From NCBI GenBank assembly GCA_948474755.1, contig CAOLHI010000057.1:248001-312000 (forward strand): a stretch of DNA of 64,000 nt, written 5' to 3'. The stretch's first letter is position 1; each line of letters starts with the position of its first letter. The translations under genes and the position numbers were made by a program. The notes under the pieces are model-generated. The model was not told where the DNA came from. It did no database searches and saw nothing but the letters and a program-made list of their open reading frames with translations. The stretch is from Ctenosaura bakeri (Eukaryota > Chordata > Lepidosauria > Squamata > Iguanidae). Of this stretch, positions 47,220 to 58,312 are shown in pieces.

Positions 47220-48917
47220 TCAAATCAATCCCAACAGATGGCCATCAAGCCTCTGCTTAAAAACCTCCAAGGAAGGAGACTCCACTACACTCCGAGGCAG
47301 CAGATTCCACTGCCGGACAGCCCTGACTGTCAGGAAGTTCTTCCTGAGGTTCAGGTGGAATCTCCTTTCCTGCAGCTTGAATCCATTGCTCCTTGTCCTG
47401 GTCTCTGGAGCAGCGGAAAACAAGTCCCCTCCTTCCTCTACGTGGCATCCCTTCAAATATTTAAACATGGCTATCATGTCCCCTCTTAACCTCCTCTTCT
47501 GCAGACTAAACATACCCAGCTCTCTAAGTCTATCCTCATCGGGCATGGCTTCCAGGCCTCTCACCATTTTGGTCGCCCTCCTCTGGACTTGCTCCAGCTT
47601 GTCAATATCCTTCTTGAATTGGGGTGCCCAGAACTGGACACAGTATTCAAGATGGGGTCTAACCAAAGCAGAGTAGAGTGGTACCAGTACCTCCCTCGAT
47701 CTAGACACCATACTCCTATTGATGCAGCCGAGAATTGCATTGGCTTTCTTGGCTGCCGCATCACACTGCTGACTCATGTTCAGCTTGTGGTCTATGAAGA
47801 CTCCTAGATCCCTTTCACACGTACTGCTATCCAGCCACGTGTCCCCCATCCTATATTTGTGGATTCCATTTTTTCTACCTAAGTGTAGGACCTTACACTT
47901 CTCTCTGTTGAATTTCATTTTGTTCGCCTTGGCCCAGCTCTCCAATCTATCCAGGTCATTTTGAATTTTGATCCTGTCCTCTGGCGTATTAGCAACCCCT
48001 CCCAATTTGGTGTCATCTGCAAATTTGATCAGCATGCCCTCTATTCCTTCATCCAAGTCATTGATAAAAATATTGAACAGCACTGGGCCTAGGACAGAAC
48101 CCTGTGGCACCCCGCTAGTCACTTCTCTCCAGGACGAAAAGCAGCCATTCGTGATCACCCTTTGGGTTCGGCTGGTTAACCAGTTACAAATCCAACTAAC
48201 GGTAGCCCTGTCCAGCCCACATTTTACTAGCTTCGTTGCAAGAATGTCATGGGGAACTTTGTCAAAGGCCTTACTGAAATCGAGATATGCTACATCCACA
48301 GCACTCCCTTCATCTATCAAACTAGTAACTCTATCATAAAAAGAGATAAGATTAGTCTGGCATGACTTATTTTTGAGAAATCCATGTTGACTTCTTGTGA
48401 TTACCGCGTTGCTTTCTAAATGATTAGAAACTGACTGCTTAATGATCTGCTCCAGGATCTTTCCGGGTACTGATGTCAGGCTGACTGGGCGATAATTATT
48501 TGGGTCCTCTTTTTTTCCCTTCTTGAAGATGGGGATAACATTTGCTCTCCTCCAATCTGCTGGAACTTCTCCTGTCCTCCAAGATTTCTCAAAAATTATA
48601 GCAAGCGGTTCCGAAATGACCTCTGCCAGCTCTTTTAATATCCTAGGATGCAATTCATCTGGCCCTGGAGACTTGAATTCATCCAATGCGGCCAAGTATT
48701 CCTGTACCACCTCTCTACTTATTATGTGCCTCATTTCCTCTGCTTCCTCCCCTGCTCCCCAACCGCCAGGTTGAGTGCTTGTATCCTTCTGGGAAAATAC
48801 GGAGGCAAAGAAGGTGTTAAGTAGCTCTGCCTTTTCTCTCCCCCCTGTGAGTAATTCGCCATCTTCTCTGCGTAGCAACCCTACTGTCTCCTTCTTTTTC
48901 CTTTTGCTGCGGACATA
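47220..48917 (-). pseudogene. CR1 ORF2, reverse-transcriptase part
   Basis: 552 open codons ending at 47220. In the translation starting at 48878, the RT signature YLDFSKAFD lies at about residues 199-207, the [11 protein letters not shown] block at about 255-265 and the catalytic FADD motif at 286-289. The CR1 C-terminal domain ([29 protein letters not shown]) follows to the stop. In active CR1 elements this is one protein with the endonuclease and copies CR1 RNA at a nicked target. Here it is separated from the endonuclease frame by a one-base shift near 48920, so this copy would not make the full enzyme. All RT core motifs look intact. No independent ATG is evident for this part. Confidence 0.95.
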
Positions 48918-50151
48918 TTTTAAAAAAACCCTTTTTATTGTTTTTAATGTCTCTGGCCAGCCTAAGCTCGTTCTGTGCTTTAGCCTTTCTGACTTCCTCC
49001 CTACATCTCCTAGCTACTTGCTTAAATTCTTCTTTGGTGGTTTCCCCCTTCTTCCATTTCCTATACATGTTTCTCTTAACTCTTAGCTCAGCTGAGAGTT
49101 CTTTAGTCAACCATTCTGGTTTCTTCAGATGCCTTCCATTTTTCCTCCTTAATGGCACTGTTTTAGACTGTGCCTTCAGTATCTCCTTTTTTAGGAACTC
49201 CCATGCCTCCTGAACTCCTTTCCCTTTCACTATTCCTGACCACGGAATTCTAGCCAGCAGCTCCCTAAGTTTACAGAAGTCCGCTTTTTTAAAATCTAAG
49301 ATGAGTGTCTGGCTACCCTTATCTTCTCCTTCCCACTGAATGCTAAATTCCAACAGGGCATGGTCACTCCCCCCTAAAGATCCAACCACTTCTACCTCAT
49401 TCACAAGGTCATCCCTGTTGGTCAAGACCAGATCTAGAATATTTGATCCCCTTGTGGCCTCTTCCACCTTCTGGACCATGAAGTTGTCTGCAAGACAAGC
49501 AAGAAACTTGCCGGACCTTGCTGTCTTGGCAGAGTTTGACTGCCAGCATATATCCTGGTAATTGAAATCTCCTATTATTACTGTATCCCTCCTCTTTGAA
49601 TGTGCAGTCATTTGGTTGAGGAAGGCGTCATCCAAGTCCTCAGCCTGGGTTGGAGGTCTGTAGTAAACCCCCACCAGAATATCCCTATTGTTTCTCGCTG
49701 CCTTAATTCTTACCCAAATGCTCTCTACCTGGCTTTCTGGGTTTAAGTCCTGGATCTCTTCACAGGTGAAAACATCCTTGACATACAAGGCTACTCCTCC
49801 TCCTTTCTTGTTTGGTCTATTTTTACAAAACAGTCTATACCCCTCTATTCCTATATTCCAATCATGAGACTCATCCCACCAGGTCTCAGTGATGCCTATC
49901 AAATCGTATTTATTTTCTTGTACTAGGAGTACAAGCTCATCCTGCTTGTTTCCCATACTCCTTGCATTAGTGTAGAGACACTTAAGTCCCCGGGCCCTTC
50001 CTGCAAGTCCTGCACTATTGATTCTACTCCTCCCGCCATTGGCCACTTGTACTACTTGTCCAGTATCATTTGGGCCTTTTACCCCTGTGTTCTCTGAGTC
50101 CTTGCCCTGAATAATATTGTCCCCCTCCCCAGTGGAACTTAGTTTAAAGAC
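48817..50151 (-). pseudogene. CR1 ORF2, apurinic-like endonuclease part
   Basis: From the GTG at 50046 the frame gives 409 codons, of which the first about 375 are endonuclease and linker. APE-type landmarks are present: TNARS (residues 26-30), the metal-binding glutamate in TETWW (E54), YYRPP (128-132), GDFN (159-162) and the terminal GSDHALLEF (S227, D228, H229). After KGFFK the frame shifts and reads out of register to 48817. Upstream of 50046 the frame stays open to about 50151, overlapping the ORF1 stop, with no ATG before the core, so the start is unclear. In a working element it nicks chromosomal DNA to prime reverse transcription. Confidence 0.93.
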
Positions 50152-51150
50152 CTCTTAATCTTCCTTGCAAGACTGTTAGCAAAAACATTCCTGCCCAGTT
50201 TCGTGAGGTGCAGCCCATCCCTCGCCAGAAGCCCATGTTCATGGAAATTCAGGCCATGTTCCAAAAACCCAAACCGTTGTTGGCGGCACCATGTGCGGAG
50301 CCAGTTGTTGACCTCTACTATTGCCCTTTCCCTACATGCGCCGTATCCTTGAACAGGGAGGAGAGACGAAATGACCACCTGCACACCAAGGGCCTTAAGC
50401 TTGGTCCCCATATGCTCATAGTCCTTTGCAATGTGGCTTAAGCTGCTCCTCGCAGTGTCATTGGTTCCGACATGAACCAAAATGAGGGGCTTATAGTCAG
50501 TGGGTTTGACTAGCCTGGTTAGCCTCTCCGTTACGTGGTTGATCCTGGCCCCAGGAAGACAACAGACCTCTCGATTGAGCTTGTCCGTTTTGCAGATTGC
50601 TGTTTCAGTTCCTCTTAGCAAAGAGTCCCCAACAACCAGAACTCGCCTCTTCTGAGGCTTCCCCTGGGCTCCTCGATAAGCGTGTTTTACCAGGACTGCC
50701 TGAGCATTCTGTTGAGGCTGGGAGCGTTGATCTAGTTCCTGTTGCCGATTTTGGATTCTTTCTTGTTTACATTCTGTTCCCTCTGCGTAGTGCTCCTCTT
50801 TGTCTGTAAGTTCAAGTACATCAAAGCGATTGTGTAGGTTAAGAGTCTCTGTTACCTTTTTGGTCCTTTTACTCCTCCGTGTAACATTTGCCCAAGCCTC
50901 CGTTTCCTGGCGCTGTGTACTGGCTTCCTGATCTGGCAGCTCCTCCTTGTATTTGGAGTTCCGGTAGGTCTTCTCTTCGCTATCCAAAAACTCCTCCCCT
51001 TCCCTGATAAGGTGGAGATCAGAAACTCGTGCCTCCAGCTGGCGAACCTTCTCCTCCAAGAAGGTGACCAGCTTGCACTTGGTGCAGGTGTATCCAAGAA
51101 CCTCTTGTGGCAAGAAAAGGAACATGCCACAAGTATAACAGGTGACTATT
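50139..51150 (-). CDS. CR1 ORF1 protein with zinc-finger, coiled coil and SGNH esterase domain
   Basis: The frame from the ATG at 51125 gives 328 residues and stays open upstream, where CYTCG precedes the Met. With CTKC at residues 14-17 this makes a C-x2-C ... C-x2-C zinc-binding pair, so the true start probably lies further 5' and has been lost. Residues about 18-46 form a short coiled coil. A charged linker leads to an SGNH-hydrolase fold typical of CR1 ORF1: block I VVGDSLLRG (Ser168), GTND (219-223 region, Asn222) and DGLH (Asp303, His306), so the catalytic set is complete. The protein is thought to act with the element's RNA; the esterase substrate is not settled. The frame is uninterrupted to its stop at 50139. 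Confidence 0.9.
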
Positions 51151-51195
51151 TGTAAGTTGTTCGCCGCCTCGATCCATATGGAGAGACGGGATACA

Positions 51196-51238
<43 letters not shown>
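51151..51238 (+). mobile_element. L2-type LINE 3' terminus with (AAT)n tail
   Basis: GTAAGTTGTTCGCCGCCTCG with ATATGGAGAGACGGGATACA is the terminal sequence of L2-type LINEs of squamates, followed by about 13 AAT units (51197-51238). The exact junction with the CR1 is uncertain by about 10 bases. Confidence 0.65.
51197..51238. repeat. (AAT)n microsatellite
   Basis: About 13 AAT units, growing from the LINE 3' tail. Confidence 0.95.
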
Positions 51239-51239
<1 letters not shown>

Positions 51240-52931
51240 ATCATTGGATCACTCATCCTCTGAAAAAGATTCAGACAGAGTTGGAGTGCCAGAAATGTAA
51301 AAAATTTACAACTCTTGATGTGGGTGGTCTCTCTGAGTCAGATATGCTGGTGGCTGAGGCTGGGAAGAGATCTTCTTCCCCAGCAGGAGATAGAGGATAT
51401 GGGACAGCCGTTTGCTAAGCAAAGGAGAGTAAAGATAGGATATGTTGGTCCCAGAGAAGGTGATATTGCATAGGTAAGCACTTGGTGCTTTGAGACAGCT
51501 GGCGATAGATACCCCAACAGTTCACTGGCAGCTTTGTTGCTTGTGACCATCGCTCTTGGTGACTGGTGGTATTCTTTGGCATTTTGTGTTCTCTGGACCT
51601 TGGACTGGCTACTACTTATGACTCTATTTTACCTTTGCTGGCTTTGTTTATTTGGATGACTGACTTGCTGTATGACTTCTGGACTGGATGTTGATCACTG
51701 TCTTGCTTCTCCCTTCATCCTGCTGGATAACCAATGACTATCCTGGGCTGGCTTAACTACTCAACAGCTCTTGCATTCCGAGCCAGCTGCTTCCTGGAAC
51801 ACTTCATGACTCGAGCCCAGGGCACATTGTGAAAGAGAAACCAGCAATGTGGCTGTTGCAAAGCAGTCTTATTGCTTTATGGGTTCCATAGTGCAATGGG
51901 CACTGAGCTTGATGCCCTAGTTTGTATTGTTGTGTGTTGTGTTAGAGGTATAGCTATGTCATTGCAAAGATACACATTGTAGCTCCTGATGCAGCATCTC
52001 AGCCTTTATTTTTATTGTACTTTAACAAGGTTCCTCTCCAGGTGCCCCCTTTGATTACTGTCCTTAAAAAAAAAAAAAAAAAGACCAGCTATGTGAATGT
52101 ATAGGGCAGAAAGTACATATTTCCCCTCTGAAAGGTAATTTCTAAACAATTTTTAAAATATGTGGATTTTTTTCCTCTATAGATAAACGGATCAGCACAT
52201 AGATTTGATGGTTGAGCCTCACTGCACTATTCAACAACTGTTTTTTCCCCCCTAGAGTATGAATAGCCTTAATCTTTCAAGCTGACAGATATAAATAAAA
52301 AATTGTAATAATTTTGGAAGTAGAAGTGTATCAGAGTTCCACTTGGTAGCAAAAATCTTTGCCACAGAACAATAATAATAAAAAAGAACAATTTATTTGT
52401 GTCCAGGGATGTCATTCAGCAAGAAATATGATTCTATTTGAAGTAATTTTTATTTTATCTGTTTCATCTAATATTCTACATATTATTCTGAACAGAATTT
52501 GGGAACAGAGTAATGGGATAGCAGGATTGCTTTTCAATTTTGTCTGTCTGAAGGTAACAGTATGTAACTTCAGGTGTTGTGGCATGCCTGGGGCACCTGT
52601 TAGAAGTTTATAAAAGTGATGAAGAATGCAACAAGAATGAATAAATGTTCTTTGTCATAGTAACGGAACTTTCTAAGAAAAGGTATTTTTCCCAGGCTAG
52701 AGAGATCAATATTGCAAGGATTTCCATTGGTCAATGGGCAGAGAGTCAGCCTTTCTGAAACTTTGGCTTGCTGCTAGAGCTAAGGCAACATTTTTTCAGA
52801 AGTTTTTCTGGGAGAGGAGGCCTGTTTGCTAGGGATGTAATTCTTCATTAATTTTCTTCTTGAAGGAAGCAGTGAGTACTTTTAGAAATTTCCAAGAAAG
52901 TTTTTGGAAACCATGCAGTTTTTGAAGCCTA
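51239..52931. other. Low-copy DNA with poly-A tract
   Basis: Poly-A at 52066-52082. No gene or repeat recognised otherwise. Confidence 0.5.
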
Positions 52932-53274
52932 GGCCCTTTCTGCAGCATCCTTCCATCCTACCATGGGGATGGGAGAAGGAAAGGACCACGACGACACTTC
53001 TGCATGACATTGTCATGGTTCCATTCCTCTCGTGTCCCTAAGCAGTGCAATTGTGGATTAAATCATTGATGGGTTTTCCCCCATGAATGACCTGTGATTG
53101 CACCACCATCCTGTATTTACCTGTCCTGTGGAAAGTACCCAGCTACACTGTGGAAGGAAGCAGGGTGTGCATTGCACTCCCTTCCACAGGGAGCTGGTCC
53201 CATGCAGAGGGGAGCACTGCTGCTGAGATCACCACCAGATGCCATCACAAGAAGGTAAGCTGCAGAAAGGATCT
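52932..53274 (+). mobile_element. MITE family 2, shortened
   Basis: Left end GGCCCTTTCTGCAGC, right end GCTGCAGAAAGGATC. A possible CTA duplication (52929-52931 and 53275-53277) fits if the right end is 53274. At 343 bp it lacks about 50 bases of the interior present in other copies. Confidence 0.82.
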
Positions 53275-53437
53275 CTAGTCACAATTCCAGATGTATTCTG
53301 GGCAAAATTTGCATGTGGTTGTTTTGCATAGAAAAAACAGCATTTTGTACATGCAAAACAATCTTTCTGTACAGAAAATATTACTTCTATTATTACTATT
53401 ACTATTGCTATTTTTTGTGTCTATTTTTTGTACCATA
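53275..53437. repeat. TGTACAGAAAA-type word cluster
   Basis: Words such as GCATAGAAAAAACAGC, TTTTGTACATGCAAAA and CTGTACAGAAAAT repeat at short spacing, followed by (ATT)n at 53390-53410. Confidence 0.5.
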
Positions 53438-53628
53438 CTTGTATGGTAACTCTAAGGTGAACCTCTCACAGAGTTTTCTTGGTAAGATTTGTTCAGAAGG
53501 GTGTTTGCTTTTGCCTTCCTCTGAGGCTGAGGGAATGTGACTTGCCCAAGTTCTCCCAGTGAGTTTTTGTGGCTCCATGGGGATTTTAATGTCATACTCT
53601 AATTCTCAAACCACTATACCACTCTGGA
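53438..53628 (-). mobile_element. tRNA-derived SINE, CORE-like family, antisense
   Basis: The plus strand reads TTGTATGGTAACTCTAAGGT, then GAGGCTGAGGGAATGTGACT, TGCCCAAGTTCTCCCAGTGA, and AACCACTATACCACTCTGG. This is the reverse complement of the copies at 22907 and 36636. Confidence 0.78.
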
Positions 53629-54929
53629 TTGTTACTATACTTATTATTCTTATTCAAAGTTATTGTAAATAATATCATATATTAGATATTAGCTATAATA
53701 TATAATTTTCTGTGCAGAAAATGCTGGAGGTTTTTTCAACAGATCAACCATGTGCATATTTTGCACAGCAATGTCTTGACTTGCAGAGATTAGCATCAGT
53801 CAAGGATTCTTTTTATTAGGGTTTCTTAACACTTGAAACATGTTTTTTTTTTTTACTATTATCTTACTATTTTCAAATATTTCAACCCCTACTCTTCATC
53901 CTTCCCTCCATATTTTTTATAAACTCCTGCCACCTTCCCAGCTCCTAGATCCCTGATAAGACATTGATCTCGGAGTACTGTGAAGATGGAAAAGAATGGA
54001 CAGTCTGCTCATATACTGTGGCATCAGGAAAGGGGAAAAAAAAGCTGTTCTGGTATTTTAATGTCATTTCTTCATGTCTTTTCCTTAATAAATATAAGAA
54101 TTGTGCAGAAAATCTTTGGAAGAACACAGCCAAACCCATTTGTTCGCTTGATTCTGGCTTCTGAAATCAGCCTGCTTTCCTTTGGTATTAAAGGATGTTA
54201 TGATAGAAACTTTATTGGGGCAAAGAAGCACTGTCCAGATTTTAACAGCTATCATCTAGTACCAACTATTACTTGGAGGCAAGGTATATGAGTGATATCT
54301 CAGTTCTAGGGTTTTCTAGATAAAACTGAATGTCTGGATACCTTCACTTTCTATCTGGATATAGGAATGAAACTGCCTAGATTCTGTTATGTACATAAAT
54401 GATCAATCAGCCTGTCTCTCTGCCTTTCTATCTGCCTATATGTCTATCAAATTTCCATTCATCCATCCAATGATGTGTATGCAAATATCAAGCGCATAAA
54501 CCCTTTCTATGTACAGAGCAAGTTAAGAAGGAATGGTTTAGTATAATGACAAGTTGCTATTATAGTAATCTGTCTTTCATTCACCAGTTTCTGCCCTGGG
54601 CTGAAGTCAAGTGCCAGGTGTCACTCTGACAGTTCCAGTCTACAGGAGCCATCTGCCAATACTTCCAATTCAAAACTCCAGCTACAGCTACCAAAGCCCA
54701 GAGCGGGATCTAGGTGGTTGTGTCTGGCACTTTCCATTTTAATTCCAACCCAATACATTTGGAACACCAACAAAGCTTCTCTCTGGGGCACTGTTATGCC
54801 ATGCCCCCAAAGGCATTATGGAGAAGAGAAAGCAAATAGTTGCTAGATATACTGTTTTTGGGGGTTTTTTTTTAACTGCTATGAGGCTTATCTGCTTAGC
54901 ACATCTGTGACCCATCTAGGGTAGATACC
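53629..54929. other. Low-copy DNA, nothing recognised
   Basis: Two short open frames at 53964-54291 have no domain. A TTTTCTGTGCAGAAAA word at 53708-53723 belongs to the recurring motif group. Confidence 0.45.
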
Positions 54930-56095
54930 AATACTGGAGCCTACCTTAGCTTCCATGATTCAATACTTGATGATTCAGATCCATTCTAAATTCAAGGTGA
55001 TGGTGATGACATTCAAAGTCTTAAAACAACTTGGGACCTTTCTGTTTGAAGGAGCACTACTCCTAGAACTTCCTGTCCAAGGACTGAGATTTGCCAGAGG
55101 GGCTTTCCTCTATGCCTCACCTATGGGATCACTATAGGAGGGCAAGACATGAGCTATCATGCTGTATATGTGGAATGGCCTCTGCTCGAAGGCCTGGTTG
55201 CCACCAGCACTGATTTCTTTTCAAAGCCAGATCAAGCCATGGCTTTTTATTAAAGCCTTTGGACATAATGTAGACACAGCCATGGTTTTAATTCCATTAG
55301 CCTCCTTGAACTTCTTTGAAATGTTTAATATACTTTTATCTCAATTTGAGATAACAGATAAGATTTAAACATACTGCTTGATTGATTGATTGATTGATTG
55401 ATACATTTACTTTCATAATAACAATGGATGTCAAGTACAGTATAAAATTTGCAAAAGGAAATTGAGTTAGGATAGAAAAATAGCAGATCATATCATAAAA
55501 AGCGTGGGAGTAGAGGATTTTGTACAGTATGAGTCTGTGGGATCTTGTAATTATAGTTATCCAAGTAATAGGTAAAAGGAAATCAAAACAGGATACGAAG
55601 TAGTAAGAGTATAAACAACGTAGATAAACAGTGAGAGATAGTAGAGATTAGAATATTAAGAACACCCAGAAGTAATATTTCAAGGATTTCATAAATGGTA
55701 TAAATGTTCGTATTACATATATTCTAGATAATATATATCTGTTTTTCCCCATGTTTCTCTATGTTTTTGTTTTTAAATATCTGTAGTATTTGTAGTAATG
55801 TATTGTTCATTTGTTTCAATTTGTTGTATCTTCTTTATCTTTTTTGTTTTTTTCTTTGTTTTCTGCTTTTTGTATAAAAATAAAAAAGAAATGTTTAATA
55901 TATTTCTGTCTATCTGTTTGAATGTATGAAATGTTTGTTTCAATGTTTGAAATATTTAATATACTTTTATCTTGTTTACTTATTTATTAGTTTTAATTTA
56001 AGATTATGCATATTATTTCATCTGTTTATGGCCCTGAAATCTTATGATAAACGGTTGGGATAACAATATTTTATTAAAGAAGCAAGTAGATAAAT
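54930..56095 (+). mobile_element. L2-type LINE 3' end interrupted by an L1-like insertion
   Basis: The frame at 55159-55290 encodes PALISFQSQIKPWLFIKAFG, the C-terminal signature of L2-clade proteins, and further upstream sequence reads like the preceding LWNALP-type region. After the insertion (55333-55887) the 3' untranslated part resumes and ends near 56095 with GGTTGGGATAACAATATTTT, an L2-like terminus. Diverged. Confidence 0.65.
55333..55887 (+). mobile_element. L1-like 3' insertion, perfect 15-bp TSD
   Basis: 555 bases ending in TATAAAAATAAAAAA, bounded by a perfect direct repeat GAAATGTTTAATATA (55318-55332 and 55888-55902). The A-rich then T-rich body resembles an L1-type 3' untranslated region, without a protein motif. 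It contains (TTGA)n at 55377-55401 near its 5' side. Confidence 0.7.
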
Positions 56096-56457
56096 ACTTC
56101 TGGCTTCACTGAAATGCCATATTAAGAAACCAAGCAACCTCCAAAAATCATTTATGAGTTTCAGTTCTGCTGAGGTTTTGCTCTCCATTGCGCTTAATAT
56201 AATTGTGAAGCCATTGTAATCGCAATGATGGTGTTGATGATAGCAGTGTTATAAATTACTGTGAATTCTTAGGGTAGTGTGAATAGAGCTGGGTATCATG
56301 TTAAGCTCTTTCTAGTAATCTGTGATTACATCATTGCATTTTGGTACATATTGTCTCATTTTTGTGTGTTATTGAACTGTATAAATTCAACCAAGAACGT
56401 ACAATTTAGCCATTGTTCAAGCACCAGTGGAGGTGTGGTATACTCTTATATATCATC
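56096..56457. other. Low-copy DNA, nothing recognised
   Basis: No supported feature. Confidence 0.5.
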
Positions 56458-56465
56458 TTTTAATG

Positions 56466-57664
56466 CATTGGTTCACAAACTGTGGGGGTGGGACCCAAAG
56501 GAGAGGGCACAATAGTTGATCAAGTGGGGGTGTAAGAAAAGTCAGCTTGCAGGTACAGCAACAGTGGCATACTGAGGTGGGGATGGGGTGCCCCAGGTGG
56601 CTTGTTTTGGGGGGCAGCGCCGGGCCACCCTCCACACACTGGCAGACATCCAGTGACTAGATGGGCACTGGAGCCTCCCAGAGAGGTCTGCTGGAGGGGT
56701 ATTCCACCCTGGCAAAGGGGGCTGTCCTTTTCCCCCTCCTCCCCTCTTCTCGCTCGCTCCCTCCCAATCTGGAATAAAACCTTTTTCCAACCAAAGCAGC
56801 AGCACCGACACTGGGAGACCTCCAGGTTGGGCAGAGAAGGAGGGAGGGAGGAGAGGAGAGGAGAGGAGAGGAGACCCAAGGAGGTGGGGACAGATGCTCG
56901 CCTTCCACCTCACCCCGCCTCCAGACCAGGATGAACCCAGCCCAGCCGACCCTCCAAGGAGAAAGTGATGGGGGGAGAGAGACAGTACTTGCCACTGCAA
57001 GAATGCTGGTATGTCTCTGTGCATGTGCAGAGCACCCCCTCTGATCATGAACGCTCAGAGCCCAATCACCCCAATGCCAATTGAGCAGTTTTTATTTGGT
57101 ATTTTGGATAGGTCTTTCCTCCCCTGAGAAGGGCGGCAAACTCAGGGACCGCCCCCAGGCAGCAAACTCAGCAACCGCTCCCAGGCAGCAAAAGCTCTAG
57201 CTATGCCACTGTACAGCAAATATGAAAATGAAGGTCAAACCTCTCTCTCTCTCTGTGCACACATGCATGTGAATGCACTGTTGAGGACTGATTGCTTTGT
57301 GCAAAAAGTGACACAAAGTGTCTTGCCCCATTATGCCCTTCTCCAACCTCAGACATAGCAAAAGTTGGCTTCTCTTTTTTATACTTTTCCCACTCAGCTT
57401 GTCTGAACATTCCATCCTTAGCAACCATGAGGAAGTTTCTAAAGTGAGGAGGGAGAGAAGGAGGGAGGGAAGAGAAGAGAAGAAAAGAGAAGAGCATGAA
57501 AACTCAGTGTTAAGACACAGGGAGTGTGTGGCACAAGGGGCCTGTGAGAGAAAGAGGCATAGGGTAGGACAGTGGGAGGTGTGTGTGCAATGTTGAGCAA
57601 CAGGTACAATGTCCATATGTAGTTGCGAAGGGAGTCACAGGGTTAAAAAGTTTGAGAATCACTG
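56466..57664. mobile_element. hAT transposon remnant carrying a nested hAT, TSD TTTTAATG
   Basis: Termini CATTGGTTCACAAACTG and, read inward from the right, CAGTGATTCTCAAACTTTT are inverse repeats of the common hAT end. A perfect 8-bp duplication TTTTAATG flanks it (56458-56465, 57665-57672). Removing the nested element and its second target copy leaves about 541 bp of non-coding sequence. No transposase domain seen. Confidence 0.92.
56562..57211. mobile_element. Nested hAT non-autonomous element, TSD TACAGCAA
   Basis: 650 bp with termini CAGTGGCATACTGAGG and, inward from the right, CAGTGGCATAGCTAGAGC, and a perfect 8-bp duplication TACAGCAA (56554-56561, 57212-57219). GC-rich, with a purine-rich GGAGGGAGGGA / (GAGGA)n tract at 56838-56874. 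The 110-168 codon open frames it creates on both strands lack domains. Confidence 0.94.
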
Positions 57665-57672
57665 TTTTAATG

Positions 57673-57767
57673 TCTTTTGTTCTTTCAAATGCATAGAATT
57701 AATAAAACCTAAAAGGATGTAATAGTTATTGTCAGTTGACATGTCATAAATGGGTGACCTGCGTCAT
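57673..57767. other. Low-copy spacer
   Basis: Nothing recognised between the hAT element and the CR1. Confidence 0.5.
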
Positions 57768-58312
57768 TTTAGAATCATAGAGTTACAGAGTTGGAAGAGA
57801 CCACAGAGCCATGCAGGAACACGCATCAAAGCATTCCCAACAGATGGCCATCAAACCTCTCTTTAAAAGCTTCCGGAGAAGGAGACTCCACCACACTCTG
57901 AGACAGCAGATTCCACTGCTGGACAGCTCTGATGGTCAGCTTAAACCCATTGCTCCTAGTCCTAGTCTCTGGAGCAGTGGAAAACAAACCTGTTCCTTCA
58001 TTGATATGACATCCCTTCAATCATGTCCCCGCTTAACCTTCTGTTTTGCAGACTAAACATATTCAGCTCCCTAAGATGCTTCTCATAGGGCATGGTTTCG
58101 ATACCTTTCACCATTTTAGTCGCCATCCTCTGGACATGTTCCAGCTTATCAATATCCATCTTGAAATGGGGGTGCCCAGAACTGGACACAGCATTCGAGA
58201 TGAGGTCTGACCAAAGCAGAATAGAGTGGTACTATTACTTTCCTTGATCTGAACACCATATTCCTATTGATGCAACCAAGAATTTCGTTGGCTTTCTTGA
58301 CTGCAATTTATT
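57768..58312 (-). mobile_element. CR1 LINE 3' end, antisense, decayed
   Basis: From the CR1 terminus TTTAGAATCATAGAGTTACA (plus strand) through antisense RT C-terminal code (GGACATGTTCCAGCTTATCA, GCCCAGAACTGGACACAGCA) to about 58312. Two short open stretches (57826-58020 and 57998-58189) are the broken C-terminus, with an internal deletion. More diverged than the 47-51 kb copy. Confidence 0.92.

Larger units (their letters stand above)
47131..51150 (-). mobile_element. Near-full-length CR1 LINE
   Basis: About 4 kb on the minus strand in CR1 order: ORF1 (about 51150-50139), ORF2 endonuclease (50046-48920), ORF2 RT (about 48917-47220), a short 3' untranslated region and terminal ATAGAATC repeats at 47134-47156. 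The 5' end stops within the ORF1 zinc-finger code, next to a separate L2-type tail, so the element is only slightly truncated. One frameshift splits ORF2 near 48920. The 3' CR1 fragments at 33679 and 36104 are very similar to it, implying recent activity of this subfamily. Confidence 0.95.

Noticed and set aside
56520..57048. Overlapping 110-168 codon frames on both strands
   Set aside because: They lie in the GC-rich nested hAT element and in purine/pyrimidine tracts that lack stop codons by composition.
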